A stretch of 28,916 bases of DNA from a virus: positions 1 to 28,916 of IMG/VR virus record IMGVR_UViG_3300028925_001648, one strand, 5' to 3'. The notes below the pieces were generated by a model. That model ran no database searches, was not told the origin of the DNA, and saw nothing but the letters and a program-made list of their open reading frames with translations. The position numbers were made by a program, and so were the translations under genes. Of the stretch, positions 6,851 through 14,846 are shown one piece after another (the stretch's first letter is position 1; each line of letters starts with the position of its first letter).

Positions 6851-9645
6851 TATTTTATAAGTATAAATTCAACATCTGAAAGTTGATTAGGTTTGTAATT
6901 TATTTTAGAAACTCTGTAGTTGCTATTCTTGATTCTTATTCTATCACTAAAATTGAATATCACGATATCGTTAGCTGTCAATAATACTTTTAAATTTACT
7001 GTCCTAGTATCAGGATTGTAGAGTTCGTAAAAATAATCTTCATAGTAATTAGTAAATAAATTATTTACAGGTGGCACTCCTATTCCTATTAATTGACAAG
7101 CACCATAATTCAAGTCTGTATCTGCTGACGTTGAAGGATAATTATCTACATGAGAAAATATGGAGGTTTTAAAAACATTAGAGCCTGTTTGTCCGTTCTG
7201 AGGTGGTATATAATACGATACCCCAGCAGGTATTGGCTCTCCTCCTCCTGTATTTCTAGGTTCTGAAAGGTCGCCTGTAACATCATATAATATTCTTGGC
7301 TTATTATCCATTCCTTCAAATTGAGTTGCGTCTGCATTTCCTTTATATACACATGGCCCTACCCAATCTACTACTGTGTCAAAGAACGGCTTAACAATAG
7401 TGGCTGCAAATGGTTTAGCCTCTACTTTCCCTTCCCCTTTTACTTGTGTATAACTCGGAACAATCCACTCTAAACTCCCGTATAAGTAACCATTAAGTGC
7501 GTTCTTATATACTGTAAAAGGATAGTCTTTGTCTTCTGAATACTGAAACATTGTAGACTGCTTCAAGTCCATAGGCTTGAATTTCATTTGTTGCGCATCT
7601 ATCTTTTCAGTCCAATCTATTACCGTAGGGAAGGGAGCATTAAAGATATCATTATAAGGCTCTATAATTAAATTCTTAGGATTGCTGTCATCTTGTAAAG
7701 TTACTAAATTAAACATATCCATAATGCCCTTAAAAACATCCCATTGTTTTAACTTGCCTCTTTGCGTATTCATTAAAACTCCTGATACTAGCGTTGCACC
7801 TGACACTGTTCCTGACATAGCCGTTGATGGAATCTCTATGTCTACCGTTCCTGTTCCAAATCCAACGTGAGTAAGTACAACAGCTATTGTATCATTTACT
7901 AATATAGGTTGCGCTGAAGTTATACTTGTTGAAAGTGTATTTGTTGACGCAGGTTGAAGAACAATTGGGATATTTGAATCAATATCTGTAACCACTCCTG
8001 ATATAGCATCTGTATGTTGCCAACGCAAATTCTGCGAAACAGATGTTGTAGCATTATTAGTAAAGGTAACTGTTGCATTTAAGTCGTAACTTATGCCACT
8101 ATTAGGTGCTGTAAATATTCCTGTTGTTTCATCATACCCTGCTGAGATAAAGGTATTATTATCTGACATTATCACAATATTAGTACTCCATTGAGGATTA
8201 CTCTGCACAGGAAGTCCTGACGAAAAGTCTGCTCCCCCCATAGTAAATCTTTCTGCCCAATTAATTTCTTTCCCCCAATTAAAGTCCATAAACAACCTAT
8301 TAAAATATGCAGTATTTAAAAAGGTAGATGAATAAGTAAAGCCATGCCTAGCAAATAACCTATCTATTATGTATTTAATTTTAATGAAAGGTCTGAACAT
8401 AGTTTGCAATTTCTCAATAGATGGCATACCTGCTGTCGCACCATTAGATACTTGTATTAAACTTGCTTGTTCTGCTATCTGCCCATCCCAATTACATACA
8501 GGGTACTTTAAAACATTCGTTGTTAATGCTCCTGCTACTCCTGTATTGTTTGCAAATGAATTTAATGGCAATGGGTTGTCTAAGGCTAACAATCCATCAA
8601 TAGAATTGAATATATTAACTCTGTCATACGTATGTGTTAACTCGCTAAGATTAATCTCGCTCATCTTCTCTGCTTTCATGAGAGTTGCCAAAGCTACACT
8701 TTCAGAATATAAGTTTACATTATAGCTTATCTCTCCATTCTTATCCTGTACATCTATCAGCCTCATAAATCCTTGAAATATAATATGCCCGTCTTCTCTA
8801 TATACTGCCCTAGTCTGCCTGTAAGGATTGAATAAAGGCAATGTCATAGAGTCTCTTGTAAGTTCAAAGATGTTCTCAAATATTTTATTGTTATGCTTTG
8901 TGGCAGGAAGCTGAAAAGCCTTAGAATAACTCTGTTGCTTTTCTCCTGCATTTTTAAAAGTATCTACACTTAAAGTCAAAGGAATTAAATCCTCATTGTA
9001 TAAATCACAAATCAATTGCCCATCATCACTCGTAACTACTGTAGCTTTTCTTACTATTATCTCATCAATACTAAGCGGCAAGGAAGGTGATGCTGAAGAT
9101 CCGTAAGTAAAAGCTGCAATTTCTTCAGTTTGTGTTGCTACAAATGTAATGGGGTCAGTCCACCCTGCAATAGTTGTATCATTGAATAACTGCATAGGTG
9201 GATTGTTTCCTGCCATCATTTGTGGCGGGTTCACTAATCCTGCGCCTGTAATACCAAAATATAAATTATTTACATCAGCATTGTGCGCTCTAGGGATTCT
9301 AACATTTACAAGAACTTCATACGTCTGTCCTATTATTAGATTAGTTAATTTCTGATATGTACCTGAAAGATTCATAGAGCCATTGCCTCCGTAAAATACC
9401 ATATAAGCCTCTCCTAAGAAAATATTAAGAATCCATGCAGGGGCTGTAAATGTTGCCGTAGCAAAACTATTCCAATTCGTAGTCGCAGGAGTTCCATTAA
9501 CAGCAACATATCCCTGTCCGTATGTAGGAACTGCTGAAAAAAGTGATACGAAATAAACATTGTCAGATAGCTGATTGAGACTAACGACTGATGTATTTAC
9601 AAAACCCGAAAAATTCTGTGGATATAAAGTTAGTTGTACTGACAT
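6850..9645 (-). CDS. Large tail hub/tip protein with N-terminal carbohydrate-binding-like domain
   Basis: At 931 residues this is the largest protein in the window. The N-terminal 200 residues are beta-rich with 'GYVAVNGTPATTNW...FTAPAWI', then a domain with 'GNGSMNLSGTYQKLTNLIIGQTYEVLVNVRIP' that resembles carbohydrate-binding jelly rolls. From about residue 220, 'LSVDTFKNAGEKQQSYSKAFQLPATKHNNKIF' followed by 'GFMRLIDVQDKNGEISYNVNLYSESVALATLMK' is a pattern found in large tail-tip proteins of flavobacterial phages. The C-terminus (LLTANDIVIFNFSDRIRIKNSNYRVSKINYKPNQLSDVEFILIK) looks like a hub barrel. I infer a baseplate/hub role with host glycan binding. The start follows the previous stop by one base, with AAGGAG just upstream, which is unusual for this genome. 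Confidence 0.6.
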   Translation of the reverse strand: MSVQLTLYPQNFSGFVNTSVVSLNQLSDNVYFVSLFSAVPTYGQGYVAVNGTPATTNWNSFATATFTAPAWILNIFLGEAYMVFYGGNGSMNLSGTYQKLTNLIIGQTYEVLVNVRIPRAHNADVNNLYFGITGAGLVNPPQMMAGNNPPMQLFNDTTIAGWTDPITFVATQTEEIAAFTYGSSASPSLPLSIDEIIVRKATVVTSDDGQLICDLYNEDLIPLTLSVDTFKNAGEKQQSYSKAFQLPATKHNNKIFENIFELTRDSMTLPLFNPYRQTRAVYREDGHIIFQGFMRLIDVQDKNGEISYNVNLYSESVALATLMKAEKMSEINLSELTHTYDRVNIFNSIDGLLALDNPLPLNSFANNTGVAGALTTNVLKYPVCNWDGQIAEQASLIQVSNGATAGMPSIEKLQTMFRPFIKIKYIIDRLFARHGFTYSSTFLNTAYFNRLFMDFNWGKEINWAERFTMGGADFSSGLPVQSNPQWSTNIVIMSDNNTFISAGYDETTGIFTAPNSGISYDLNATVTFTNNATTSVSQNLRWQHTDAISGVVTDIDSNIPIVLQPASTNTLSTSITSAQPILVNDTIAVVLTHVGFGTGTVDIEIPSTAMSGTVSGATLVSGVLMNTQRGKLKQWDVFKGIMDMFNLVTLQDDSNPKNLIIEPYNDIFNAPFPTVIDWTEKIDAQQMKFKPMDLKQSTMFQYSEDKDYPFTVYKNALNGYLYGSLEWIVPSYTQVKGEGKVEAKPFAATIVKPFFDTVVDWVGPCVYKGNADATQFEGMDNKPRILYDVTGDLSEPRNTGGGEPIPAGVSYYIPPQNGQTGSNVFKTSIFSHVDNYPSTSADTDLNYGACQLIGIGVPPVNNLFTNYYEDYFYELYNPDTRTVNLKVLLTANDIVIFNFSDRIRIKNSNYRVSKINYKPNQLSDVEFILIK

Positions 9646-9646
9646 A

Positions 9647-9928
9647 TTACGCTCCTTGTGTTTTTATTTCAAATGACTTTTCAATGTCAAATGTGTACTG
9701 TATTAACTTATCATTTGCTACTGTCTTTTTTATATAGCTAGAAGTTTTAATAAGTACAGGCTCGTTGAATTTTCTTATTACTTCAAGACCCCCACCAACA
9801 AAATAATCTTTTAATAAAAATACTTCACTTGTAGTCATTAATTGTTCTAACCAAACAGATTCGTCCTCACTTATAAAGTCTGTATTAATTTTAATAGCTT
9901 CTTTAGTTTTTACTTTAAATGATTTCAT
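9647..9928 (-). CDS. C-terminal part of a tail protein separated by an in-frame TAA
   Basis: This 93-residue frame starts at ATG 9928 (MKSFKVKTKEAIKINTDF) after a G-rich CAGGGGGGA that could act as a ribosome site. It is in the same frame as the upstream 375-residue protein. The 24 codons between that TAA (10001-10003) and this ATG are open and read RTDYQKLDGTWNAKTFNPNV, which looks like normal coding sequence. In related phages I remember one continuous protein here, so this is probably the C-terminal domain of a split gene. It could be made by re-initiation, by stop read-through, or be inactive. Residues 60-85 (SSYIKKTVANDKLIQYTFDIEKSFEIK) form the conserved end. It is a tail structural component by position. 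Confidence 0.6.
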   Translation of the reverse strand: MKSFKVKTKEAIKINTDFISEDESVWLEQLMTTSEVFLLKDYFVGGGLEVIRKFNEPVLIKTSSYIKKTVANDKLIQYTFDIEKSFEIKTQGA

Positions 9929-10000
9929 TCCCCCCTGATTTACGTTAGGATTAAAAGTCTTTGCATTCCAAGTACCATCAAGTTTTTGGTAGTCTGTTCT

Positions 10001-11128
10001 TTAAGATGTCAAGGTGCGAACCGATTTCTTTTTGAATGTATAGTAATCCCAAGCACCATGTTTATTGAGCCACGCTAACCTAATAGGTTCATATTGGCAA
10101 TCGTGAATAATATTAATAGTGTATAAGTCTGTTTTAGCAGCAACAGAATTACTGAAACCCTGTACTGTATAGTAAAGCATATCTGTTGTTAAGGCTGCTT
10201 CAAAAGCTGCTTCAGTTGCTCTTAAATTAGCTGGGTATATACCTGCAAATAAATACCTAACTTTCGCTTCAATTGGATAGTCTAAGTCAGGAGCAACTCC
10301 ATTCCACCCTCCTGTGCTTTGTCTATTATATATTATTGCAGAACCATCTAGCCCTGCTGCATTGTACCACGTGTATTCTAAGTAATTCAATGAGTTTAAT
10401 GCAGGAGTTAATGTATTTACATAGGTTTGAAAACTATAACCTTGCTTATTTAATCCATTCAAGAGTGCTACTGTACCATAATCTTCAGGTCTTGCATAAA
10501 GTGTCTTAGGCATATCAGTCATAAATTTAGAACTTGAATCGTTATTAATGTACCCATTCAAATCAAGGTCGTAGCCATAATCAGGACTTAGCACATCTTT
10601 ATAACTTAAAGCGTCTGTCTGATATAACACTCCATTGTAAATTAAAAGACTTGGTGGTGCTGTGTACATTGCATTAAATCCAACTATATTAGGTGTCAAA
10701 GGATTCCCTCCTAAAAATTCTAATTCAAAAGAAACGGCAGCATAAGCAACTGTATTATCTCCATAGCAATACCTATCAATATTATGTAGTGCATGATAAC
10801 CAACTTCGGAGTCATAAGCAACATCATGGAATGTTGAAGCGGCAGCAGGACTTGCCGATAGTACTCCGTTGTAATCAGGTGTAACATAATTTTCTATAAC
10901 TGTTCCAAAGTCAAATATGCAGACTCCTTGCGAGTTAGGAACGGATTTATAAGTGGATTGAGATATCGTTCCTGTCTGATTAGAGTTCTCAAAAACGTGA
11001 ACCATTGCGACAATAGCTACATTTTGCTCAGTAGTTAAAAGCCCTGTGTTTTCCCCTACAACATAAATTAACTGCTGCCCTATTGGTAGGGTTTTAAATG
11101 CTGGTTTTTGCTCTACTACTAATGCCAT
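10001..11128 (-). CDS. Tail structural protein, N-terminal part (probable premature TAA)
   Basis: This 375-residue, neutral, beta-rich protein begins MALVVEQKPAFKTLPIGQQLIYVV and ends at TAA 10001-10003 with 'AWDYYTFKKKSVRTLTS'. The frame continues open past the TAA for 24 codons into the 93-residue downstream gene. The combined product would be about 493 residues. TAA differs by one base from AAA (Lys), CAA (Gln) or GAA (Glu), so a single substitution could have created the stop. The protein lies between an HK97-gp10-like connector and the tail hub, so a tail or distal-tail role is inferred. Its start is one base after the upstream stop. TAA ends many other genes here, so the code is not reassigned. 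Confidence 0.7.
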   Translation of the reverse strand: MALVVEQKPAFKTLPIGQQLIYVVGENTGLLTTEQNVAIVAMVHVFENSNQTGTISQSTYKSVPNSQGVCIFDFGTVIENYVTPDYNGVLSASPAAASTFHDVAYDSEVGYHALHNIDRYCYGDNTVAYAAVSFELEFLGGNPLTPNIVGFNAMYTAPPSLLIYNGVLYQTDALSYKDVLSPDYGYDLDLNGYINNDSSSKFMTDMPKTLYARPEDYGTVALLNGLNKQGYSFQTYVNTLTPALNSLNYLEYTWYNAAGLDGSAIIYNRQSTGGWNGVAPDLDYPIEAKVRYLFAGIYPANLRATEAAFEAALTTDMLYYTVQGFSNSVAAKTDLYTINIIHDCQYEPIRLAWLNKHGAWDYYTFKKKSVRTLTS

Positions 11129-11129
11129 G

Positions 11130-11672
11130 TTATGTTTGTTTTATTTTTGTTAACTCTGTTATTATATCTTCCTTTACAGCAGCCAACATATCTACTCCAA
11201 AATTTTCCATTGCTAAATTTAAGGGCTTGGAGAAAAAACTAATACTTTTGATTCCCTTTTGTTTAATTGACCTCGCTATTAAAAAAGCTAATGATTTCCT
11301 AGTAATAAATTGCCCACCTCTATTCCCTGCTCCTTTCCATTTTTTATCTACCCTACCTTTTATTCCTTTTTTTTTAATCCACTTTTCTATAATTCCTGAT
11401 GGTGGTTGTTTAGTCGTATAACTGTAGTCAGTTTTGCTATTCTCTATGTAATTAGACTTAGTTCCTTTTACTCCTTTATCTAAAAACGTACCATAGTCAA
11501 CCATCATTAATTGAGCCTTATAACCATCAGCAGTTTTTACAACTCTAAATTTAATTGACTTTTCTAACTCTCCACCACCTTTACCTTCGGCTTTAAGATT
11601 TGCCTTTGCTTCTTTTCTTACATATAAAGCAAAGCTACGCAAGTAATTTTGTATGGCCGTAAACTCTGCCAT
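11130..11672 (-). CDS. HK97 gp10-like head-tail joining/tail completion protein
   Basis: This 180-residue basic protein shows the gp10-like pattern: an N-terminal helix with 'LRKEAKANLKAEGKGGGELEKSIKFRVV'-type content, then 'AQLMMVDYGTFLDKGVKGTKSNY' (the YG.FLDKGVKG signature). A basic loop follows and a C-terminal amphipathic helix ends the protein. The family joins the connector to the tail tube or completes the tail. The ATG overlaps the upstream stop as TAATG, so translation is probably coupled. It is one base from the next gene. The order (tail terminator, unknown beta protein, gp10-like) resembles head-tail completion cassettes, although here it follows the tail chaperone. Confidence 0.7.
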   Translation of the reverse strand: MAEFTAIQNYLRSFALYVRKEAKANLKAEGKGGGELEKSIKFRVVKTADGYKAQLMMVDYGTFLDKGVKGTKSNYIENSKTDYSYTTKQPPSGIIEKWIKKKGIKGRVDKKWKGAGNRGGQFITRKSLAFLIARSIKQKGIKSISFFSKPLNLAMENFGVDMLAAVKEDIITELTKIKQT

Positions 11673-12127
11673 TACTCAATAGCAACAAATACTTCTACCT
11701 GTGAACTAACTGAACCCGATACAGGTTTTATAATTAAACTTGCTAAGTCTTCTAAGGTTGCAAAGCTAGGAGTTACATCTTCCTCTCCTCTTACAACCTC
11801 ATTTCCTGTAGATAAAATGAATGAACCTCCTGCCATTAATCTTACTGTTGCACTTGAAGCCGTTGTTACTACCGACAATAGAACTTTCTCAGTAGGATCT
11901 AAATTAGTAACTCTCACATATCTAACCCTAGACACATCTATTGCTACAGGGTTTGCATAAGCTGAAGTTGAGAATCTTGCAATTGTTGTTTCTTGCCCAA
12001 ACGTACAGGTAACTATTCTTTCAAATACATCTGTAATGTTATTTGCCACGTAGGCGTTAGTCGTTCCCCTTACGCTTCCGTTTAATGTAACCGAATCAGT
12101 TACCGTTGATGTTAGTGTTGCTGCCAT
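11672..12127 (-). CDS. Small beta-rich virion structural protein
   Basis: This 151-residue protein is rich in Thr, Val, Ser and Ala, nearly uncharged and without cysteine pairs or membrane segments. Phrases such as 'RYVRVTNLDPTEKVLLSVVT' and 'ATVRLMAGGSFIL' suggest beta-sandwich strands, as in phage decoration or tail tube-type proteins. It lies between the tail terminator candidate and the gp10-like protein in the tail block, and its stop overlaps the next ATG (TAATG). The exact role is unknown. The 69-base gap before it (12128-12196) has no gene and no clear signal. Confidence 0.55.
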   Translation of the reverse strand: MAATLTSTVTDSVTLNGSVRGTTNAYVANNITDVFERIVTCTFGQETTIARFSTSAYANPVAIDVSRVRYVRVTNLDPTEKVLLSVVTTASSATVRLMAGGSFILSTGNEVVRGEEDVTPSFATLEDLASLIIKPVSGSVSSQVEVFVAIE

Positions 12128-12196
12128 GTCTTTATATTTTATAAGTTATTTTTGGTGGTATTAATTGAATTATGAATCTCCATATTTTAAATTTTA

Positions 12197-12730
12197 TCAT
12201 TCTCCTATTGGTGTTATCTCCACAGGAATATTACAAGTCTGAAAATCGTTCTCCACTATTATAGAAATAGGGAACACCCAACCTGTTACTTCATTGTCAA
12301 ATCTTTCAGAGAAAGGCTCTAGGTTAAATTCGCCTTCTGCAAAATAAACAGGAGCATTTATGTCGTTTACTAAAGCCGACTGCCATTCTGAATGTCTGAA
12401 TATTCCTATTATATCTGTAGCTATTTGCAACGTATCATTAAGGACTTCCTGTTGATTTGATAAGTTATTAGCTGACGGGAAGTTTGCAGGAGTCCAATTT
12501 GCTCTTTCACTTACTAAGTCCATTATAAAGATCTGAAAATTATACGTTAAAGTAGACGGCCCTGTCTGTACATTTACAGGATTGAGGTGCATTAAAGGAT
12601 ATAAGGTGTTCTTCTCCAAGTCTATGTCAAAGATGTCTCCCGTTGTTGTGGTTGTTATCTGATTATGAGCAGCCCCCAAAGCTTTAAGGGTGTCTAATAG
12701 ATTGTTGTATGTCTTATTATTTACTGCCAT
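12197..12730 (-). CDS. Probable tail terminator/completion protein
   Basis: This 177-residue protein has the size and pattern of tail terminator (gpU/gp17-like) proteins: an N-terminal helix 'YNNLLDTLKALGAAHNQIT', then 'YPLMHLNPVNVQTGPSTLTYNFQIFIMDLV', a helix 'LQIATDIIGIFRH' and a final strand 'GWVFPISIIVENDFQTCNIPV'. These proteins cap the growing tail tube and fix its length. The gene overlaps the preceding chaperone T frame by 14 bases. The assignment comes from length, fold pattern and neighbours, not from a search. A related alternative is the neck 'tail-to-head joining' family. Confidence 0.55.
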   Translation of the reverse strand: MAVNNKTYNNLLDTLKALGAAHNQITTTTTGDIFDIDLEKNTLYPLMHLNPVNVQTGPSTLTYNFQIFIMDLVSERANWTPANFPSANNLSNQQEVLNDTLQIATDIIGIFRHSEWQSALVNDINAPVYFAEGEFNLEPFSERFDNEVTGWVFPISIIVENDFQTCNIPVEITPIGE

Positions 12731-12980
12731 CGCTTTCTAAGTTTACCTGTTTTGTTAAATTCAAATCTGTTTCATAACTTAGCCACGTTAAACATTCTAA
12801 TAAGCTAAGCTGTGTTATTCTTTCTAAGTTCACTATCTCTCCATTTGTCAATCTATACATTACGCCAAACCAACCCCACTTCTCTGCGAAGTTTCCATCT
12901 GTGATTCTTTTCCCATCTTCACTATCCTCTCCATTAAAAACGATGGCATAATCTTCAATAATTCTATCACGAAATTCCAA
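12717..12980 (-). CDS. Tail assembly chaperone, T segment expressed by -1 frameshift
   Basis: This frame overlaps the end of the 213-residue G-type protein by 121 bases and has no ATG start. The first usable codon is a TTG lying inside the end of a nine-T run. Read from that run in the -1 frame, it continues LEFRDRIIEDYAIVFNG and ends with 'LSLLECLTWLSYETDLNLTKQVN', which resembles the T domain of tail assembly chaperones. The expected product is a G-T fusion of about 261 residues that binds the tape measure during tail assembly, as lambda gpGT does. Independent initiation at TTG is less likely. It lies between the G frame and the tail terminator gene, as expected. Confidence 0.75.
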   Translation of the reverse strand: MEFRDRIIEDYAIVFNGEDSEDGKRITDGNFAEKWGWFGVMYRLTNGEIVNLERITQLSLLECLTWLSYETDLNLTKQVNLESDGSK

Positions 12981-13501
12981 AAAAAAACCATTGCACTTTG
13001 CACTTGTGTCGCAGACATCTTTTTCATTTCTTCGGCTCTCATAGTTATATCTCCATCATAAGCTTCAATCGTATACACTCCATTTTTCTTTTCAGTAACA
13101 GGTCTGTATAGGACAGCGCATAATTCAGGTAAATGTTTTTCTAGCCCATTCTTTATAAAGGTTTCAATATCAGCATATTCTCCTAATGTGATGTCATCTA
13201 ATTTAGGGTGGAAGCCATATTCTACGTCTTCAATCTTGATTATCTTTTTGTGTTGAAAGTCTGCATCTTTTTGTAGCTTAGTAAAGTGCTTCATTATTTC
13301 AGCAACATCTGTAATACCCAATTCTGATATTAAATCCTCAGGAATATTAGATAGTTTCTTAATTGTTTTTAAAGCCTCCTGACTTGCTGTATCTTTATCT
13401 ACATCAATGAGAGCCATCCAAGTGTCTAGTGTTACATCATCCCACGAAGATATTAAATCATATTCTTTTGTTTCTTTTTTCTTCTGTACCTTTACTTTCA
13501 T
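12860..13501 (-). CDS. Tail assembly chaperone, G protein
   Basis: This 213-residue protein begins MKVKVQKKKETKEYDLISSWDDVTLDTWMALIDVDKD and contains 'TLGEYADIETFIKNGLEKHLPELCAVLYRPVTEK', a pattern of phage tail assembly chaperones. Residues 172-175 (V-F-F-W) are coded by GTTTTTTTTTGG. Slippage back by one base on the nine T's gives the T frame at 12717-12980. Unshifted translation yields the short G form. These proteins coat the tape measure before tube polymerisation. The gene heads the tail block and its ATG is embedded in TATTATATATTATG, the repeated leader element. The 148-base gap upstream contains a plus-strand promoter/terminator pair. Confidence 0.75.
   Translation of the reverse strand: MKVKVQKKKETKEYDLISSWDDVTLDTWMALIDVDKDTASQEALKTIKKLSNIPEDLISELGITDVAEIMKHFTKLQKDADFQHKKIIKIEDVEYGFHPKLDDITLGEYADIETFIKNGLEKHLPELCAVLYRPVTEKKNGVYTIEAYDGDITMRAEEMKKMSATQVQSAMVFFWNFVIELLKIMPSFLMERIVKMGKESQMETSQRSGVGLA
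12979..12987 (-). promoter_or_regulatory. T9 slippery sequence for -1 frameshift
   Basis: The minus strand reads G followed by nine T's then GG, at codons 172-175 of the chaperone G frame (GTT TTT TTT TGG). T TTT TTT satisfies the X XXY YYZ rule for simultaneous -1 slippage with perfect re-pairing. The frame entered continues to a plausible T domain. A homopolymer could also be read with transcriptional slippage or be a sequencing length error, but the G/T arrangement is a standard recoding site in tailed phages. Confidence 0.7.
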
Positions 13502-13512
13502 AATATATAATA
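13501..13512 (-). promoter_or_regulatory. TATTATATANTA element abutting tail-operon start
   Basis: The minus strand reads TTTCTATTATATATTATG, ending in the ATG of the tail chaperone gene. The TTTC extension is shared with the copies at 15125 and 27999. The gap upstream of it separates the terminase genes from the tail genes, so this is a natural operon head. Confidence 0.45.
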
Positions 13513-13542
13513 GAAAAGTTGATAATTTAGTTTAGTAGTTAT

Positions 13543-13572
13543 TTTGTTGTTTAATTTATTCTTTTATATTTG
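13543..13572 (+). promoter_or_regulatory. Candidate Bacteroidota-type promoter on the plus strand
   Basis: TTTG (13543-13546) and TATATTTG (13565-13572) are separated by 18 bases. This fits the Bacteroidota -33 TTTG / -7 TAnnTTTG pattern, with a start expected near 13579. It points into the terminase-tail gap, opposite to all genes, and is followed by a good intrinsic terminator. Chance matches are possible in such AT-rich DNA. Confidence 0.35.
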
Positions 13573-13578
13573 CATCAG

Positions 13579-13651
13579 TTTGTTTCATTTTAGTTTTACT
13601 AACCCCCTGCCAATTTAATTCATTTGTCGTAAGCTTAGGTAGGGGGTTTTT
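13579..13651 (+). ncRNA. Candidate small RNA antisense to the gene direction
   Basis: A roughly 70-nucleotide transcript is predicted between the plus-strand promoter candidate (13543-13572) and an intrinsic terminator ending at 13651. No plus-strand start codon with a meaningful frame lies in it. The 3' end overlaps the terL stop codon (13650-13652) on the opposite strand. The region contains the palindrome TAAGCTTA at 13630-13637 in the terminator loop. A regulatory RNA is inferred from the promoter-terminator pairing alone. Confidence 0.3.
13601..13651 (+). terminator. Intrinsic terminator, plus-strand orientation
   Basis: AACCCCCTGCC (13601-13611) pairs with GGTAGGGGGTT (13638-13648) over 11 pairs including one G-U, with a 26-base loop, and runs into T5. 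On the plus strand the stem is continuous. On the minus strand the same position is an A-C mismatch and no T tract follows, so it best suits plus-strand transcripts. Confidence 0.5.
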
Positions 13652-14846
13652 AATATACAAAATATTTACCTGCATTAGGATTGTCTAAATGAAATATAAC
13701 ATTGTATCTGATCCCATCAATAGCATGATTGTAATTGTCTATGTATAATTTTGAAGATTTATCACTATATGCGTAATTATTCAACTCTTTAGCTATATTA
13801 GTAGATTCAGGCGTTACCACTAAATGATAGTCTTGCATACGAGTTATACCACTTTCAATAGTTCCTTTCTTTACAGGCTTTATATTAACGCCTAAGTGCT
13901 TTAAGTCTGCTATTAGTCTTGGTTCTGCGCTATCAGCTATTATCAGGCTTTGCCCTACTTTATCTAATACTAATTGCGCCAACTCATGGCTCTTCAATCC
14001 ATTCCTATATATATGCTCTTTTAAATATATCTTTTTATGCTTCTTGTCTATTGCTACTTCTGTGAGGCTATCAGGGTCAATACTAAAGCCAAAATCCATT
14101 CCACAAGAAGTCTGTAAGTTATCAGGATTAAATTCCCCTATACTCCAATTGTCAAATACGACACCTTCGGCGCGTGATAACCAACCCCCCATAATTTTGT
14201 GAGTGTACTTCTTAAAGTTATTGTGCTTTATAGTTTTAATACGCTCTAGGAAACTCTGAGAGAGGTTGTCTTTATTGTCTAGGTATGTACTATGTATGTA
14301 GCATACATTGTCTTTAACGCCATTAAAACCACCCTCTATGCCTTTGTCTTGAAAGAACCTATTGTAAATCCAATGCTCTTTTGTTACGGGGTTTAATATA
14401 AGTATGATTCTATTCTGTATATTCTTTTCCCTTATGCTCAAATCTATTGTGTCAAAAATATCTTCATCAATCAGTTCTTCTGCCTCATCTAAAATCCAAT
14501 TTGACACGCCTGTAAGTGATTTAAGTGAAGCTGTCTGATTTCCTGCTGAAGTCTTTATACCTCTAAATAAAATATCTGATTTATTCTTTCTATTTACTAC
14601 CTCTGCTTTGTTTACGCTAAACACATCATCATATCCTAATAGACTAATCTTTTCCAAGAACTCAGGAATGATTGAAAGGTGTGCAGATGTCATTGTGTAT
14701 CTTGTAAATAACACCCTTATATCTCTTGACATTGTAAGCAGCGTTAGAAAGACTGTAACAGCAAAAGACTTTCCTGATCCTCTACCCCCTGTTATAATAA
14801 AATAACGAGCGTCAGATTCAAAGAGTGGGTTGTATTTCTTACTCAG
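13650..14846 (-). CDS. terL: Terminase large subunit, probable CTG start
   Basis: This is the ATPase/nuclease that packages DNA into the prohead. The first ATG (14732) would delete the ATPase P-loop. Upstream, the same frame is open back to a TAG and encodes SKKYNPLFESDARYFIITGG then RGSGKSF, a standard terminase N-terminus with Walker A GGRGSGKS. The codon at the usual 'MSKKY' start position is CTG (14846-14844), overlapping the terS stop by eight bases. From this start the protein is 398 residues: Walker A at 20-27, Walker B 'WILDEAEE' near 117-124, and nuclease acidic residues in 'MDFGFSIDP' (about 250), 'IIADSAEP' (about 304) and 'HAIDGIRY' (about 377). Function is secure. The non-ATG start is inferred. 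Confidence 0.9.
   Translation of the reverse strand: MSKKYNPLFESDARYFIITGGRGSGKSFAVTVFLTLLTMSRDIRVLFTRYTMTSAHLSIIPEFLEKISLLGYDDVFSVNKAEVVNRKNKSDILFRGIKTSAGNQTASLKSLTGVSNWILDEAEELIDEDIFDTIDLSIREKNIQNRIILILNPVTKEHWIYNRFFQDKGIEGGFNGVKDNVCYIHSTYLDNKDNLSQSFLERIKTIKHNNFKKYTHKIMGGWLSRAEGVVFDNWSIGEFNPDNLQTSCGMDFGFSIDPDSLTEVAIDKKHKKIYLKEHIYRNGLKSHELAQLVLDKVGQSLIIADSAEPRLIADLKHLGVNIKPVKKGTIESGITRMQDYHLVVTPESTNIAKELNNYAYSDKSSKLYIDNYNHAIDGIRYNVIFHLDNPNAGKYFVY

Noticed and set aside
9930-9945. G6 run as a frameshift site between the two parts of the tail protein
   Set aside because: Both parts are already in the same frame; only the TAA separates them.
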